A DNA stretch of 64,000 nucleotides from the NCBI GenBank assembly GCA_002343775.1, contig DDSH01000021.1:1-64000 (forward strand). The letters are read 5' to 3'. Numbering within the stretch: position 1 is the first letter of the stretch; every line of letters begins with the position of its first letter. Under the pieces are notes generated by a model, which worked only from the letters and a program-made list of their open reading frames with translations, was not told where the DNA came from and made no database searches. Positions 17,421 to 26,126 of the stretch are shown here, one piece after another. The position numbers and the translations under genes were made by a program. The stretch comes from Anaerolineales bacterium UBA2395. GTDB taxonomy: Bacteria; Chloroflexota; Anaerolineae; Anaerolineales; Villigracilaceae.

Positions 17421-17906
17421 GGACACTGATAAACACTGAAAACGCGGATTCTTTATTTTTGTTCCCAAGTATAGGTCTTGTGGTAATTTTCATAGATTTT
17501 CCGCTTGAAATCAGGCTTTGGACCAAAATTCAAGAGCAGCCCAACTTCATACGGGGTTGCGCGAAGATAATTTAGCAATTGAGCCTCATACTCGGCTAAA
17601 AGACGAGAAACTGCTTTCAATTCTACAAGGACTACATCATTTACCAGCAGATCAGAGAAATATTCGCCGACAACTTGATTTTGGAAATAAACAAGAATTC
17701 TCGCCTGTTGTTCGACTTTCAGTCCCAAAGAAGCCAACGCAAGCACCATTGCGTTTTCGTAGACTTTTTCCAGAAAGCCGTATCCAAGCTGAGGATATAC
17801 GATCTTATAAAACGCATGAAGGATTTTTTCAGTTACATCCTTATGTTTCAATTCCACCTGATTATTCATCAAAAGCCTCCGCGTTTATCTGCGCTCGTCC
17901 GCGTCC
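17421..17906. mobile_element. Inverted-repeat unit carrying a GxxExxY gene
   Basis: The left end is GGACACTGATAAACACTGA; the right end read inward is GGACGCGGACGAGCGCAGA, 12 of 19 identical. Both ends are flanked by TA, which could be a 2-bp target duplication. The left inner AAAACGCGGATT and right TCTGCGCTCGTCCGCG match the gene-less element at 15674. The right end supplies the last base of the TAG stop of the 17906 gene. No transposase is inside, so movement would need help from elsewhere or from the GxxExxY protein itself. Confidence 0.55.
17453..17869 (-). CDS. GxxExxY protein
   Basis: A 138-residue member of the GxxExxY family, named for GFLEKVYENA (motif at residues 31-37). Later blocks are VVLVELKAVSRL, typical of a PD-(D/E)xK-like core (D...ExK), and LLNYLRATPYEVGLLLNFG. 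These are widespread small proteins of unknown function with a nuclease-like core. GGAGG lies 6 nt before the ATG at 17869. It sits between two glycosyltransferase genes it has nothing to do with and is bounded by inverted repeats, so it looks inserted. Confidence 0.9.
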   Translation of the reverse strand: MNNQVELKHKDVTEKILHAFYKIVYPQLGYGFLEKVYENAMVLALASLGLKVEQQARILVYFQNQVVGEYFSDLLVNDVVLVELKAVSRLLAEYEAQLLNYLRATPYEVGLLLNFGPKPDFKRKIYENYHKTYTWEQK

Positions 17907-19426
17907 TATTTAGATCTCAAATCATATAGCACAAATCCATCACCTTCGTTGGCAATCGGATAGGTATCCAAAATCTTTTTTAGGCTGGGTTGTTTATCGA
18001 GTTGACCAAATGCCGTGACAAGGAAATAATCCTTTCCAGCGGTCAAATCGTTGAAGTCTTCGGCAAAATCCCTATCGGGGTTGCGCGTCTCGCTCAAGCC
18101 AGTGGCGAGGGGCCAAAGATCCACCTGCCGCCAGCCATACAGCATCAAGCGATAGCCATAATCCTGTGTCAACGCAATGACCTTCGCATCGGATGGGAAC
18201 GCTTCGCCGACCTCGTTCCAAAACGCGGGTTCGTGACGAAAACTTTCTGCAACGAGAACGGAGCGCGCCGCGTAGGCTTGATATCCGATCGCCGAAACGA
18301 CCAAGGCGATGAACCCCGCGCGTCCGACTCCGCCGATACTTGATACATACTCCACAAGCGGATTCAACGCCACAGCCACCCCAAGCACAATGACCGGGAT
18401 GAGTTGAATGTGGTAATAACTGTGCGTGTACATCTGGAACGGCAGCGTGAGTCCGTACAGCACATAGCCGATCCACAAGCCGACCAGCAACCAACGCATC
18501 CGGGCGGGGGCGATCAATGCGCCTGCAATGCCAAGGAAGACTATCGTCAAGCCGAAGATCACGCCGAGGAACGCCAGCCATTTGGTGTAAAAATCGGTGC
18601 TGGTGATGAGGTTGATGAGGGTCACCGTCCATGCGAAGAAGTATTCGGTGGAACGTCCCTGATTGAGAAAAACGTAATACAGCAAGGCAGGCACGACCAT
18701 GATGGCAGCCATCGCCCACACCTGTTTGGACTTCCAGAAATCCCTGCCAAGCGTGAAGAGCACCATGGAGATTGCCGCCGCCCCCACCATGAAGGCGATG
18801 ACGATCTTAACGAACGTTGCAAAGCCAAGGAACACACCCGCAAGGATCGCCCATTTCCATGTCAACCTTGTCCCCAGTCCCTCCCCTGAGAGGAGAGGGG
18901 AACTATCTTCACTCCAGCGATAGAGGAAATACACCCCGATCACAAATGCGGAGGTCATCAATGGGTCAGGTTGAAAGGAGCGGCTGACCTGAACCGAGAA
19001 CGGCAGGACAAAATAGTACGCCATCGCGATCAGTCCCGACCAAGGTGAGACCACACGCCGCATCAGGTCGAACAGGGCAAGTCCCGCCGCGAGCCAGAAG
19101 ATCGTCGCCCAAACACGCGCCACAGCGATGTTTTCGCCGCCGGTTAGAAAATAGGAATACCCCACAATCGTTTCGATGACGGGTGGTTCATATTTCCCTA
19201 CTGCGTTGGCAAAAGAAACCACCAACTGACGTTGTTCTTCCGTGGCGGAAGGCAATGCAGAATAATAAATCTCTCGCGCCACCAACGAGTTGCGTAATTG
19301 ACGCGAGGAATGGAAATCCAATGGCGGATCGGTTAGGTCGAGCAGGCGCAAGAATCCGCCCAGGGCGAGGAGAAGGATGAAGAGGGCAGACCAGGTTTGA
19401 GGTCGGGTTTGAGGCGTGGTTTTCAT
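17906..19426 (-). CDS. PMT/ArnT-like GT-C glycosyltransferase
   Basis: A 506-residue polytopic paralog of the 13926 protein. It shares LTDPPLDFHSSRQ after helix 1 and the block SRSFQPDPLMT, and has about eleven or twelve helices followed by a globular end. Between helices it contains SPLLSGEGLGTRLTWKW, encoded by a palindromic repeat at 18869-18900 and placed exactly where the paralog has its own repeat insert. It would use a lipid-phosphate sugar donor. Its stop codon abuts the GxxExxY unit. The start ATG is 4 nt after the stop of the MptE-like gene. Confidence 0.85.
   Translation of the reverse strand: MKTTPQTRPQTWSALFILLLALGGFLRLLDLTDPPLDFHSSRQLRNSLVAREIYYSALPSATEEQRQLVVSFANAVGKYEPPVIETIVGYSYFLTGGENIAVARVWATIFWLAAGLALFDLMRRVVSPWSGLIAMAYYFVLPFSVQVSRSFQPDPLMTSAFVIGVYFLYRWSEDSSPLLSGEGLGTRLTWKWAILAGVFLGFATFVKIVIAFMVGAAAISMVLFTLGRDFWKSKQVWAMAAIMVVPALLYYVFLNQGRSTEYFFAWTVTLINLITSTDFYTKWLAFLGVIFGLTIVFLGIAGALIAPARMRWLLVGLWIGYVLYGLTLPFQMYTHSYYHIQLIPVIVLGVAVALNPLVEYVSSIGGVGRAGFIALVVSAIGYQAYAARSVLVAESFRHEPAFWNEVGEAFPSDAKVIALTQDYGYRLMLYGWRQVDLWPLATGLSETRNPDRDFAEDFNDLTAGKDYFLVTAFGQLDKQPSLKKILDTYPIANEGDGFVLYDLRSK
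18869..18900. repeat. CCCTC/GAGGG palindromic repeat inserted in CDS
   Basis: On the coding strand this is CCCCTCTCCTCTCAGGGGAG followed by GGACTGGGG. The hairpin is CCCCTctccTCTCAGGGG. It encodes SPLLSGEGLG in a GT-C protein. It belongs to the class at 14889 and 15841. Confidence 0.65.
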
Positions 19427-19430
19427 CGAA

Positions 19431-20243
19431 TCAGAAGAGTGAATTGTAGTCCACTTTGGGGAAGACGGTCAGTTTGCCGCCCACGGTCGCGTCGATCACT
19501 TCGCGCCCGGCTTGGCGATATGCCTCACGCGCCATGATGTACCCAACCTCGGAGGTATCAAGATCGGGCAGTTGCCAGCGGACCCCCTTGCCAAAATAAT
19601 TGGGCATGAAATGATTCGGGTCATCGCCTTCGGAGGTGATGGTTTTGTTCGCATCACCCTTCGATGTGAAGTTGTGGTCGACCCCAATGAGAATGACCTG
19701 CTCGAAGCCCATGTGAAAGGCAACTTGCAGCGCAACCGTAGTGACCGTAGCGCCTTCCCAGACACGTCCCATTACATTACGCGAAAATTTTGGTCCCGTG
19801 TAGGATGTGTAGAGGAAGTTGATCGTGTCGTTATAGGTCTTTTCGTTGAAGAAGCGATGCGAACGCCACGAAAGGAATTTGGGCATCGTCAGCGCGGATA
19901 TATCGTCTGCAAATTGCTCGATGACAAGGTCGTTGATGGAAGCGAAGTAGGTGGTTTGAAACCCGAGTTCGGGGAAGGCAACATAAAAACGGTTCATGCC
20001 AAACGTGAATTCATGTTTGAGTTTGGACAGGTCGGTTTGTTTGAGCGAAGGTCCGTTGCCGATGATGAAGGCGCGTTTGCCTTTGTGAACATCCTTGAAC
20101 TGCGCGAGGCGCTTCCGGCTTTCACGCCGCCACGGATGCAGGTAGGCATTCGGCAATTGCGGCAGGCGGCGGACCGCATCGACGGCGTTACGCGCGGAAT
20201 TCCAGATGCCCGGCGGGATGATTTGTTTGAGGGTTTGCTTCAT
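19431..20243 (-). CDS. DUF115/MptE-like protein, possible GT42-like sialyltransferase relative
   Basis: A 270-residue protein of the MptE-like (DUF115, PF01973) fold. The motif AFIIGNGPSLKQTDLSKL (GNGPS at 62-66) followed by GMNRFYVAF matches the nucleotide-binding start shared by archaeal MptE, Maf flagellin glycosylation proteins and the Campylobacter Cst sialyltransferases. VILIGVDHNF with a later His-rich loop (DDPNHFMPNY) follows. Given the CMP-nonulosonate genes nearby, transfer of such a sugar is a reasonable guess; pterin kinase activity is unlikely here. It is coupled to the small membrane protein gene by an ATGA overlap. Confidence 0.75.
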   Translation of the reverse strand: MKQTLKQIIPPGIWNSARNAVDAVRRLPQLPNAYLHPWRRESRKRLAQFKDVHKGKRAFIIGNGPSLKQTDLSKLKHEFTFGMNRFYVAFPELGFQTTYFASINDLVIEQFADDISALTMPKFLSWRSHRFFNEKTYNDTINFLYTSYTGPKFSRNVMGRVWEGATVTTVALQVAFHMGFEQVILIGVDHNFTSKGDANKTITSEGDDPNHFMPNYFGKGVRWQLPDLDTSEVGYIMAREAYRQAGREVIDATVGGKLTVFPKVDYNSLF

Positions 20244-20623
20244 GCTTCCTTGTAGTAATACGGCTTGAGGGGGATGAGATTAATGAAGATAATGACGTTC
20301 AGCAGCAGGGAGATGGCATCGACAATATCGGGGAAGCCGATGAAGATCAGCAATGTGTTCACAGTAGTGACGGCAAGCGCAGTGATGAAGACCCATTTCT
20401 CCTGGTCGTCGATGATCCGCGCGGCGACGATCAATGCCAGCACATTGACCAAAAAGAAAAAGGAGACCAACGCAGCTGTCAACGTGTTCGAGTCGGCGAT
20501 CATCTTCGAGACCTGAACCCCGCCGTTGAAAACCCACACTGCCGCATTGAGGTAAAACATGATGCGCGCCATGCTGCGCCGCCGCGCATTGATTTCCAGG
20601 GAACGTCTGCGAAGTTTTTTCAT
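20240..20623 (-). CDS. Small four-helix membrane protein
   Basis: Not recognised. It has 127 residues with a very basic N-terminus (KKLRRRSLEINARRRS) and about four hydrophobic segments (about 21-40, 49-68, 75-93 and 99-118), ending LIPLKPYYYKEA. It is locked between the SDR gene and the MptE-like gene by ATGA overlaps on both sides, so it is made together with them. It might be a membrane anchor or a small transporter for the glycan step, but nothing in the sequence proves this. Confidence 0.8.
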   Translation of the reverse strand: MKKLRRRSLEINARRRSMARIMFYLNAAVWVFNGGVQVSKMIADSNTLTAALVSFFFLVNVLALIVAARIIDDQEKWVFITALAVTTVNTLLIFIGFPDIVDAISLLLNVIIFINLIPLKPYYYKEA

Positions 20624-21372
20624 TCGGTGCTGAGTCTTGCCGTCGCGCCGCCATCCACGATCATGGCTTGACCGGTCATAAAGGAGGATTGTTCGTTGTC
20701 GGCGAGAAAATAGATCGCATTTGCGATTTCTTCCGGCGTGCCCACGCGCCCATTGACGGTCTTCCGTGCGAGGTTATCCAACCGTTCCTGAACATCGCCC
20801 GAACCGACATGTCCGCGCCCGAGACCGGCGCGCAGCATGGGCGTATCCACAGCACCGGGCAAAATGGCGTTAACACGAATGTTATCCGACGCGAATTCGA
20901 TCGCCATCGCGCGAGTCAACGCCAGCAGTCCGCCTTTGGAAGCGGCATACGCCGCAATGTTGGCGGAAGTCTGCACAGCATGGACCGAGGAGACGTTCAC
21001 AATCGCCCCACCTTTCGCTTTGAGAAGCGGATGCGCAAGCTTGACACCCAAAAATACGGAACGGAGATTCGCCGCCATGACCGCATCCCATTCTTCGACG
21101 GTGGTTTGGACAAGCGGCTTGGCAATTTGCAACGCCGCATTATTGACGAGGGCATTGAGCGTGTTACTGAAGGCTTTGGCTTGCCCGAAAATGGATTCCA
21201 TATCTTCGGCGCGAGAGATGTCGGATTGAATGAAGAGTCCGCTTCGAGGAAAATCTTCGCCGAACTCATTGCGATCCACGCCGATCACGCGCCAGCCTTT
21301 GTGGGCAAAGAGTGCGACGGTCGCACGTCCAATTCCGCCCGCCGCACCGGTGATGAGGATTGTTTTGGTCAT
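20620..21372 (-). CDS. SDR family oxidoreductase
   Basis: A classical short-chain dehydrogenase of 250 residues. The cofactor loop GAAGGIG is at 9-15, NNAA at 77-80, and the catalytic triad comprises Ser128 or Ser129 in NVSSV, Tyr142 and Lys146 (YAASK). Asp33 after strand 2 (VDRN) favours NAD(H). The end GQAMIVDGGATARL is typical. It could oxidise or reduce a sugar or an alcohol precursor. It leads a tightly coupled set with the small membrane protein and the MptE-like protein. Confidence 0.93.
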   Translation of the reverse strand: MTKTILITGAAGGIGRATVALFAHKGWRVIGVDRNEFGEDFPRSGLFIQSDISRAEDMESIFGQAKAFSNTLNALVNNAALQIAKPLVQTTVEEWDAVMAANLRSVFLGVKLAHPLLKAKGGAIVNVSSVHAVQTSANIAAYAASKGGLLALTRAMAIEFASDNIRVNAILPGAVDTPMLRAGLGRGHVGSGDVQERLDNLARKTVNGRVGTPEEIANAIYFLADNEQSSFMTGQAMIVDGGATARLSTE

Positions 21373-21426
21373 GGGGTAATTTTACGTCGAATTCTGGCTT
21401 TGTGCCCGAAGTGAAGTTTCCGAAAA

Positions 21427-22992
21427 TCAGTCTTGATTCAATCGAAAGATCAAACATCCATCAATCGTATTTTCGATCTGATAATTCGCTTCGACGAACT
21501 CGAAGATCTCATCCATCCCCGGCTGAATGTACATCTTGCGCTTCACGCCAGGCGTGGCATATTGCTCTTCACGGGTGACCGGATCCAGCGAAGGAATGGC
21601 ATCCACCGAGCGGGAACAGTCGAGGATGAGTTGAGGCGGGGTTTCGGTCAGGTCTTCGATATAACGGTCTTCGATCTCTTTTGTCAGCGACCCTTCAAGA
21701 AAAAGCGGATAGTACAAATACTTGACCGGCGAAGTCCGCTCTGCCATAAAACTGATGCCCATCTCAGGATACCAAGTCAGGACAAGATCCTCCGGGTCGG
21801 TAGTATCGCGGATATAGGCTGAAATCGGGTCAATGTATTCTCCACCGCCCGCACGAATAGATTCGCTGTATCGCATCCATGAAGAAGGCGAGATCACAAA
21901 CAACATAACGATGAACACAACGGATGCAATCGCACCCAGCGGCTCACTCCAGCCTTCCAATGCTGATACCTTGAACGCCAATTGCCAGGCTTCGGCAAAA
22001 AGAAAAGCGGCATAGATCGCCACCGCCAGAGTCCAACTGATGTAATAGTGCGTGAAATTCCTGCCGGAAAGGTTGCTCAAAACAATTTCGATTGGAAACC
22101 AGATGAGCAGAAATACTTCAAAGACCGATACGTTTCGCTGCACAAAACTGGCAAGAAAACGCAAGATAAGCCCAAGCCACGCCGCCAACGTGAACCAGCC
22201 ATACCAGTCCATGCCGTAGCGACCAAATCCGCCCAAAATATCCAGCCATTCGCGGTCTTTTGCAGCAGAGTACGAGAAATTAAAAACGATCGAAGCGTAG
22301 ACCATTTCAGCGGCATTCCCAAGCACGGCGAAGTACATCGTCCACAACAGAAGCGGAAGGGCAAACCCCGCCAGCATCACGAGGATGATACGCAAAGCAT
22401 CCAAATAACTTCGTTTAAATCCGTAAAACAAAAAAAACGCGCCCAGAATTGCAAATATCCCGCCAATGTTATTGGCACGGAAAGTAAAACTCAAGCCGAA
22501 GAAAGCACCCACCCAAAGGTATTTCCAGTAACTCCGTTCAACATCCACCATCGAAAGGAAGAGTGCGAGCCCAGCCGCATTGAAGAGCAGAGCATATTCC
22601 TCGGTGTAATTACCATAACCCAGAACTGTGCGCAAACCGAACCCTGCCAGCGTTAAACCGAAGAAGGCAGCGCCCTCGCCCCAACGCTTTGAAAGCGAGC
22701 GAAACAAAAGGACAAACGTGCCAAAGATACAAAAGAACTCAACAAACCATACCCCCCAACGCGACCCGCCGCCCAACACAAGCCCGAGGGCATTGATGTA
22801 AAAAATGCCCGGTCCTTTTGAGTCCCAAAAATCTTGATACGGAAGTTTGCCATCCAAAATTTGGCTGCCCGCGTACAGGAAAAAGCCGCCGTCTCTGGCG
22901 GGCTTGTCAAAGAACGGGTTGGCAAGGTCAAGGACGAGCGCCGTCAGCAAAAAGATAAAAACATACGGCAACGTGAGGCGGATCTTCGTCAT
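21427..22992 (-). CDS. GT39-like polytopic glycosyltransferase
   Basis: A 521-residue membrane protein with about ten helices. The first outer loop holds NPFFDKPARDGGFFLYAGSQ, whose ARDGG Asp fits the GT-C catalytic acid, and later QDFWDSKGP, a block often seen in Chloroflexota PMT-like proteins. The C-terminal part of about 140 residues is soluble. The start ATG at 22992 is chosen because residues before it in the longer frame are hydrophilic and lie in the dehydrogenase gene; the ATG overlaps that gene's TGA by one base. The acceptor is unknown. Confidence 0.82.
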   Translation of the reverse strand: MTKIRLTLPYVFIFLLTALVLDLANPFFDKPARDGGFFLYAGSQILDGKLPYQDFWDSKGPGIFYINALGLVLGGGSRWGVWFVEFFCIFGTFVLLFRSLSKRWGEGAAFFGLTLAGFGLRTVLGYGNYTEEYALLFNAAGLALFLSMVDVERSYWKYLWVGAFFGLSFTFRANNIGGIFAILGAFFLFYGFKRSYLDALRIILVMLAGFALPLLLWTMYFAVLGNAAEMVYASIVFNFSYSAAKDREWLDILGGFGRYGMDWYGWFTLAAWLGLILRFLASFVQRNVSVFEVFLLIWFPIEIVLSNLSGRNFTHYYISWTLAVAIYAAFLFAEAWQLAFKVSALEGWSEPLGAIASVVFIVMLFVISPSSWMRYSESIRAGGGEYIDPISAYIRDTTDPEDLVLTWYPEMGISFMAERTSPVKYLYYPLFLEGSLTKEIEDRYIEDLTETPPQLILDCSRSVDAIPSLDPVTREEQYATPGVKRKMYIQPGMDEIFEFVEANYQIENTIDGCLIFRLNQD

Positions 22993-23945
22993 CACTTCTT
23001 CACCTGCATTCCCAATCCTTCCACCAAATTTTTGATCGTGCTCCAATGGATGCGCTCCCACGCCGTCGGGCTGGAATTGGAATTGTGTGGCGCAAGCATG
23101 ACGTTGTCCATCTGCAAAAGCGGACTATCCAGCGGAAGCGGCTCGACCTCGAAGACATCCAGCGCCGCGCCTCCGATCTGACCCGAAACCAGCGCCTCGA
23201 CCAGAGCCTTTTCCTCCACGATGGGACCGCGCGCCGTGTTGATGAGAACCGCCGTGGATTTCATCTTCGCAAGCGTATCCGCATTGATAAGATGAAAACT
23301 GGTCGGATTGAGGTCACAGTTGACGGAAACGAAGTCGGAGTTAGAGAGTAGAGACCGAAGATTAGTCATTTCGATTCCGGTCTCGCTGACAAAGACATGA
23401 TCCACGTCAACGATGTCTGTGCCGAAGACTTTCATCCCGAAGGCTTTTGCTCTTCGCGTGACTGCCTTGCCAATATTGCCAATACCGATCACGCCAAGAG
23501 TTAACTCACTGAGAGCCTTGCCGGGAATCTTCTCCCATTTTCCGCTTTTCATTTCCCGGTCCATCCACGGACCGCGCCTTGCAAAGGCGAGCATGTAGCC
23601 CAGCACCGTATCCGCCACGGGGGTGGTAAAGGCATTGGGCGTGCGCCCAAGTTTCACGCCGAATTTTACACAGGCTTCCCCATCAATGGAGTCGACCCCC
23701 GTCCCCCATTTGGAAATGACCTTCAAGCGCGGCAGGCAGGCTTCGATCGCACGCGCAGTGTAACGGTCATCACCGCAGATGGTGCCATCGAACTGACCCG
23801 CGTATTTCAAAATATCTTCCTCTTCCATTCGCTCCTGAACATCCGGCACGATCAGGTCAATGCCATACTCCGCCAGCACCGGGCGGAAGCGGTCGAGGAA
23901 TGGAATCATGTAGGGGGCGGTCATCAAAACAGTTGGCATGGTCAC
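22992..23945 (-). CDS. D-2-hydroxyacid dehydrogenase (phosphoglycerate dehydrogenase-like)
   Basis: A 317-residue NAD-dependent D-isomer 2-hydroxyacid dehydrogenase. The Rossmann loop is GVIGIGNIGKA (GIGNIG 154-159) and the catalytic residues are Arg239 (NTARG), Glu268 (DVFEVEP) and His287 (LAPHN). KWGTGVDSID is the usual hinge strand. It lacks the ACT domain of SerA. In a glycan cluster it may make a keto-acid or glycerate-type precursor for a sugar substituent. It is joined to its neighbours by short overlaps (TGATG and ATGA). Confidence 0.92.
   Translation of the reverse strand: MTMPTVLMTAPYMIPFLDRFRPVLAEYGIDLIVPDVQERMEEEDILKYAGQFDGTICGDDRYTARAIEACLPRLKVISKWGTGVDSIDGEACVKFGVKLGRTPNAFTTPVADTVLGYMLAFARRGPWMDREMKSGKWEKIPGKALSELTLGVIGIGNIGKAVTRRAKAFGMKVFGTDIVDVDHVFVSETGIEMTNLRSLLSNSDFVSVNCDLNPTSFHLINADTLAKMKSTAVLINTARGPIVEEKALVEALVSGQIGGAALDVFEVEPLPLDSPLLQMDNVMLAPHNSNSSPTAWERIHWSTIKNLVEGLGMQVKK
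23341..23368. repeat. 7-bp-period array inside CDS
   Basis: Units TTAGAGA, GTAGAGA, CCGAAGA and TTAGTCA have exact 7-bp spacing within the dehydrogenase gene and encode part of MTNLRSLLSNSDF. The segment is a surface-helix region before the NAD domain's next strand. Confidence 0.5.
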
Positions 23946-25972
23946 TCACAAATTTTATCTTGGATGTATTCGTTCACTTCTGCCGAAAGTGTTTCATTCC
24001 CGGCAAGATACTTCATGTTGTTACAAACTTGCAGACGCAAATACCTATCCAGAATGACCAGTTTGGTCATCTTACGGATCTCATCCACATCGCCCTGTAC
24101 CGCATACGCCTGCATGAAGGGAATCCATTCGAGCGGGTCGTTGGGATAATAGCCCATCTCCAATGCCTCATCCAACAAATCAGGGATCATCTCCCATTCA
24201 CCGCGCTGGCGAGCCAGATCCGCCTGCTGATAATAATAGCACCAGCCACGCTCGGGTTCCTCTCCAAACACAGTTTCAGGAACAAGCGGCATATCTCCGT
24301 CGGTCACCACTGCATCCAAATTGGAATACGGCGCAACCATCACAATGCGTCCATCATCGAATGAGTTCAGTTCAGGTGCAGCGCCATTGATAAAACGAAC
24401 GCAGCTGTTCGGGCTCGACTGCACCATCACCAGCACATTCCCGAAATCACGTTCGAGATAATTGCCGCGTCGCAGAGGAGTCTCCACACCGCCATTGGTC
24501 GTGATCTGTGTCACGGTATCCCCGTTCAACACAGCAGCGGGAATCTTCACCACCACCGGATTGCCGCTTTGTTCCTCCGGGTAATAGATCAAATTTGCCG
24601 GACCCCAAATAAAATAATCCTCGCTCAATGGGCTGTTCGGGTACATGGCGATCAACGTCACGCCTTCTTCGATCTTCGGCGCACGCCACGCCGCCTGCCA
24701 CCAAAAATTGCGCGTTGCCTCGGTTTCATCCACATAACGGATGGTATTCCCATAATGGGTCATGACCGCAACGGCAACCAGAACACCCATCACCGTTGTT
24801 CGAGTTCCATGTCGCGCGATGCCCTCAATCAGCAGCGCAAGCAGCATCACCGCACCGATGGAAGCGATCAACGTATAACGAGAATAATCAGGCAGGGTGA
24901 CATGACGATTGACGAGGATGACGGGGATCAATCCGCCTGCCATGCTCAACAGACTCACGAACAAGGTCTCGCGCATCATACCGGACCGGAGGTCTGATTC
25001 TGTGTCTGATTCCTTTTCTCCCATCCAGCGGATTCCGATCAATATAGCCGCCACTGCCAGCGACGCCCATGCAATTGCCGCCACCATATCCTTTAGTCGC
25101 ATGGCAAACGCCAGTTGATACACAGGCAAGTGCCAAGCAACCAATGTGACCGTGAAGAAATCCTGAATCAGATAATTCAGCCACCACAAAGCAATCAACG
25201 GATCCGTGAGAATTTGCGAAACCTGCAAACCCACATCTGTTGCCCTGCGCTCAGACTCGAAGAAAAACAGCCGCCAGACCAAAAATCCAGCCGCGACGAG
25301 CAGGAAAGGCAGACTTTCTCTAACGATATGGATTGCTTTCTGGCGAAAGGTCTCGTTCTGGGCACGCCACATCAAGACCACGATGGCAGAAAAGCGGAAG
25401 ACTTCGATACCGATGAAATATTCCATCTGGCTAAGATAGCCCCAGCCCGTCAAAATGGAACCAGCAACCAGCAGAAGTTTCTTTTTCGTGTCCAATGTCA
25501 GAGTGGATTTAACCGTCAGCGCCACAGACAGGGTTGCCAGAAATAAACCAAGGATATGCGACTGATAGTCAATCGCGTTCGGCATGGAGAGGAACCCGGG
25601 GTAAACAGTGAACAGCAAGCCGGTGACCAGTGCAAAAAGGTTGCGGCGCCCCCCCCACAACATACGCATCGTCCAAAAGACAAAGATGCCCCCAAAAACG
25701 CGGAATAAAAACGCGCTCAAGTGATACCAAAGCGGGTCGAACCCAAACAGCGAGAACAGCGGAATCATCGCCAGCGCACGCCCGGGACGGTCGATACCAA
25801 ATATCTCGTGGAAGAAGTCCGCGCCTTTAACCTGCATGTCGTACATCAAATACCAGTCGTCGTTGAGATAGCCAAGCCGACCGACCAATGGCAAATAGGC
25901 GATCCCTGCAATGACCAAGATCAGCAGGGCACCAAACCAAAACAATCCAGTTTTCTCTTTTAGGGTTTGCAT
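23942..25972 (-). CDS. Large polytopic membrane protein, GT-C-like
   Basis: A 676-residue membrane protein. After helix 1, LNDDWYLMYD has the paired Asp typical of GT-C donors. About eleven or twelve helices fill residues 10-440. The last 230 residues are soluble and contain helical, TPR-like segments (residues of about 560-670, EEPERGWCYYYQQADLARQR). It probably acts as an external glycosyltransferase with a binding tail, but the family is only inferred. It is linked to the dehydrogenase gene by an ATGA overlap and heads a group reaching down to 21427. Confidence 0.78.
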   Translation of the reverse strand: MQTLKEKTGLFWFGALLILVIAGIAYLPLVGRLGYLNDDWYLMYDMQVKGADFFHEIFGIDRPGRALAMIPLFSLFGFDPLWYHLSAFLFRVFGGIFVFWTMRMLWGGRRNLFALVTGLLFTVYPGFLSMPNAIDYQSHILGLFLATLSVALTVKSTLTLDTKKKLLLVAGSILTGWGYLSQMEYFIGIEVFRFSAIVVLMWRAQNETFRQKAIHIVRESLPFLLVAAGFLVWRLFFFESERRATDVGLQVSQILTDPLIALWWLNYLIQDFFTVTLVAWHLPVYQLAFAMRLKDMVAAIAWASLAVAAILIGIRWMGEKESDTESDLRSGMMRETLFVSLLSMAGGLIPVILVNRHVTLPDYSRYTLIASIGAVMLLALLIEGIARHGTRTTVMGVLVAVAVMTHYGNTIRYVDETEATRNFWWQAAWRAPKIEEGVTLIAMYPNSPLSEDYFIWGPANLIYYPEEQSGNPVVVKIPAAVLNGDTVTQITTNGGVETPLRRGNYLERDFGNVLVMVQSSPNSCVRFINGAAPELNSFDDGRIVMVAPYSNLDAVVTDGDMPLVPETVFGEEPERGWCYYYQQADLARQRGEWEMIPDLLDEALEMGYYPNDPLEWIPFMQAYAVQGDVDEIRKMTKLVILDRYLRLQVCNNMKYLAGNETLSAEVNEYIQDKICE

Positions 25973-25982
25973 AGGAATTTAT

Positions 25983-26123
25983 GTCATCGCGGGCCACGCT
26001 TTTTGCGGCGACACTTGCGCCGCGCTCCAGTGCGGTGGGCAATCTCCCAACCTGTTCATGGGATTGCTTCGTCGGGCTGTCGCCCTCCTCGCACGCGTGC
26101 CTGCGCACGGCACAGGCAATGAC
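25983..26123. repeat. GTCATTGC-type dispersed palindromic repeat
   Basis: The ends GTCATCGCG and GGCAATGAC are inverted. The inside contains GATTGCTTCGTCGGGCTGTC and CCTCGCACGCGTGCC. This is the familiar bacterial spacer repeat built on GTCATTGCGAG and GAAGCAATC. It fills the space between two minus-strand genes. Confidence 0.75.
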
Positions 26124-26126
26124 TGG

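Noticed and set aside
20668..21414. 248-residue plus-strand frame opposite the SDR
   Set aside because: The SDR on the other strand has all catalytic residues; this frame has no recognisable domain.
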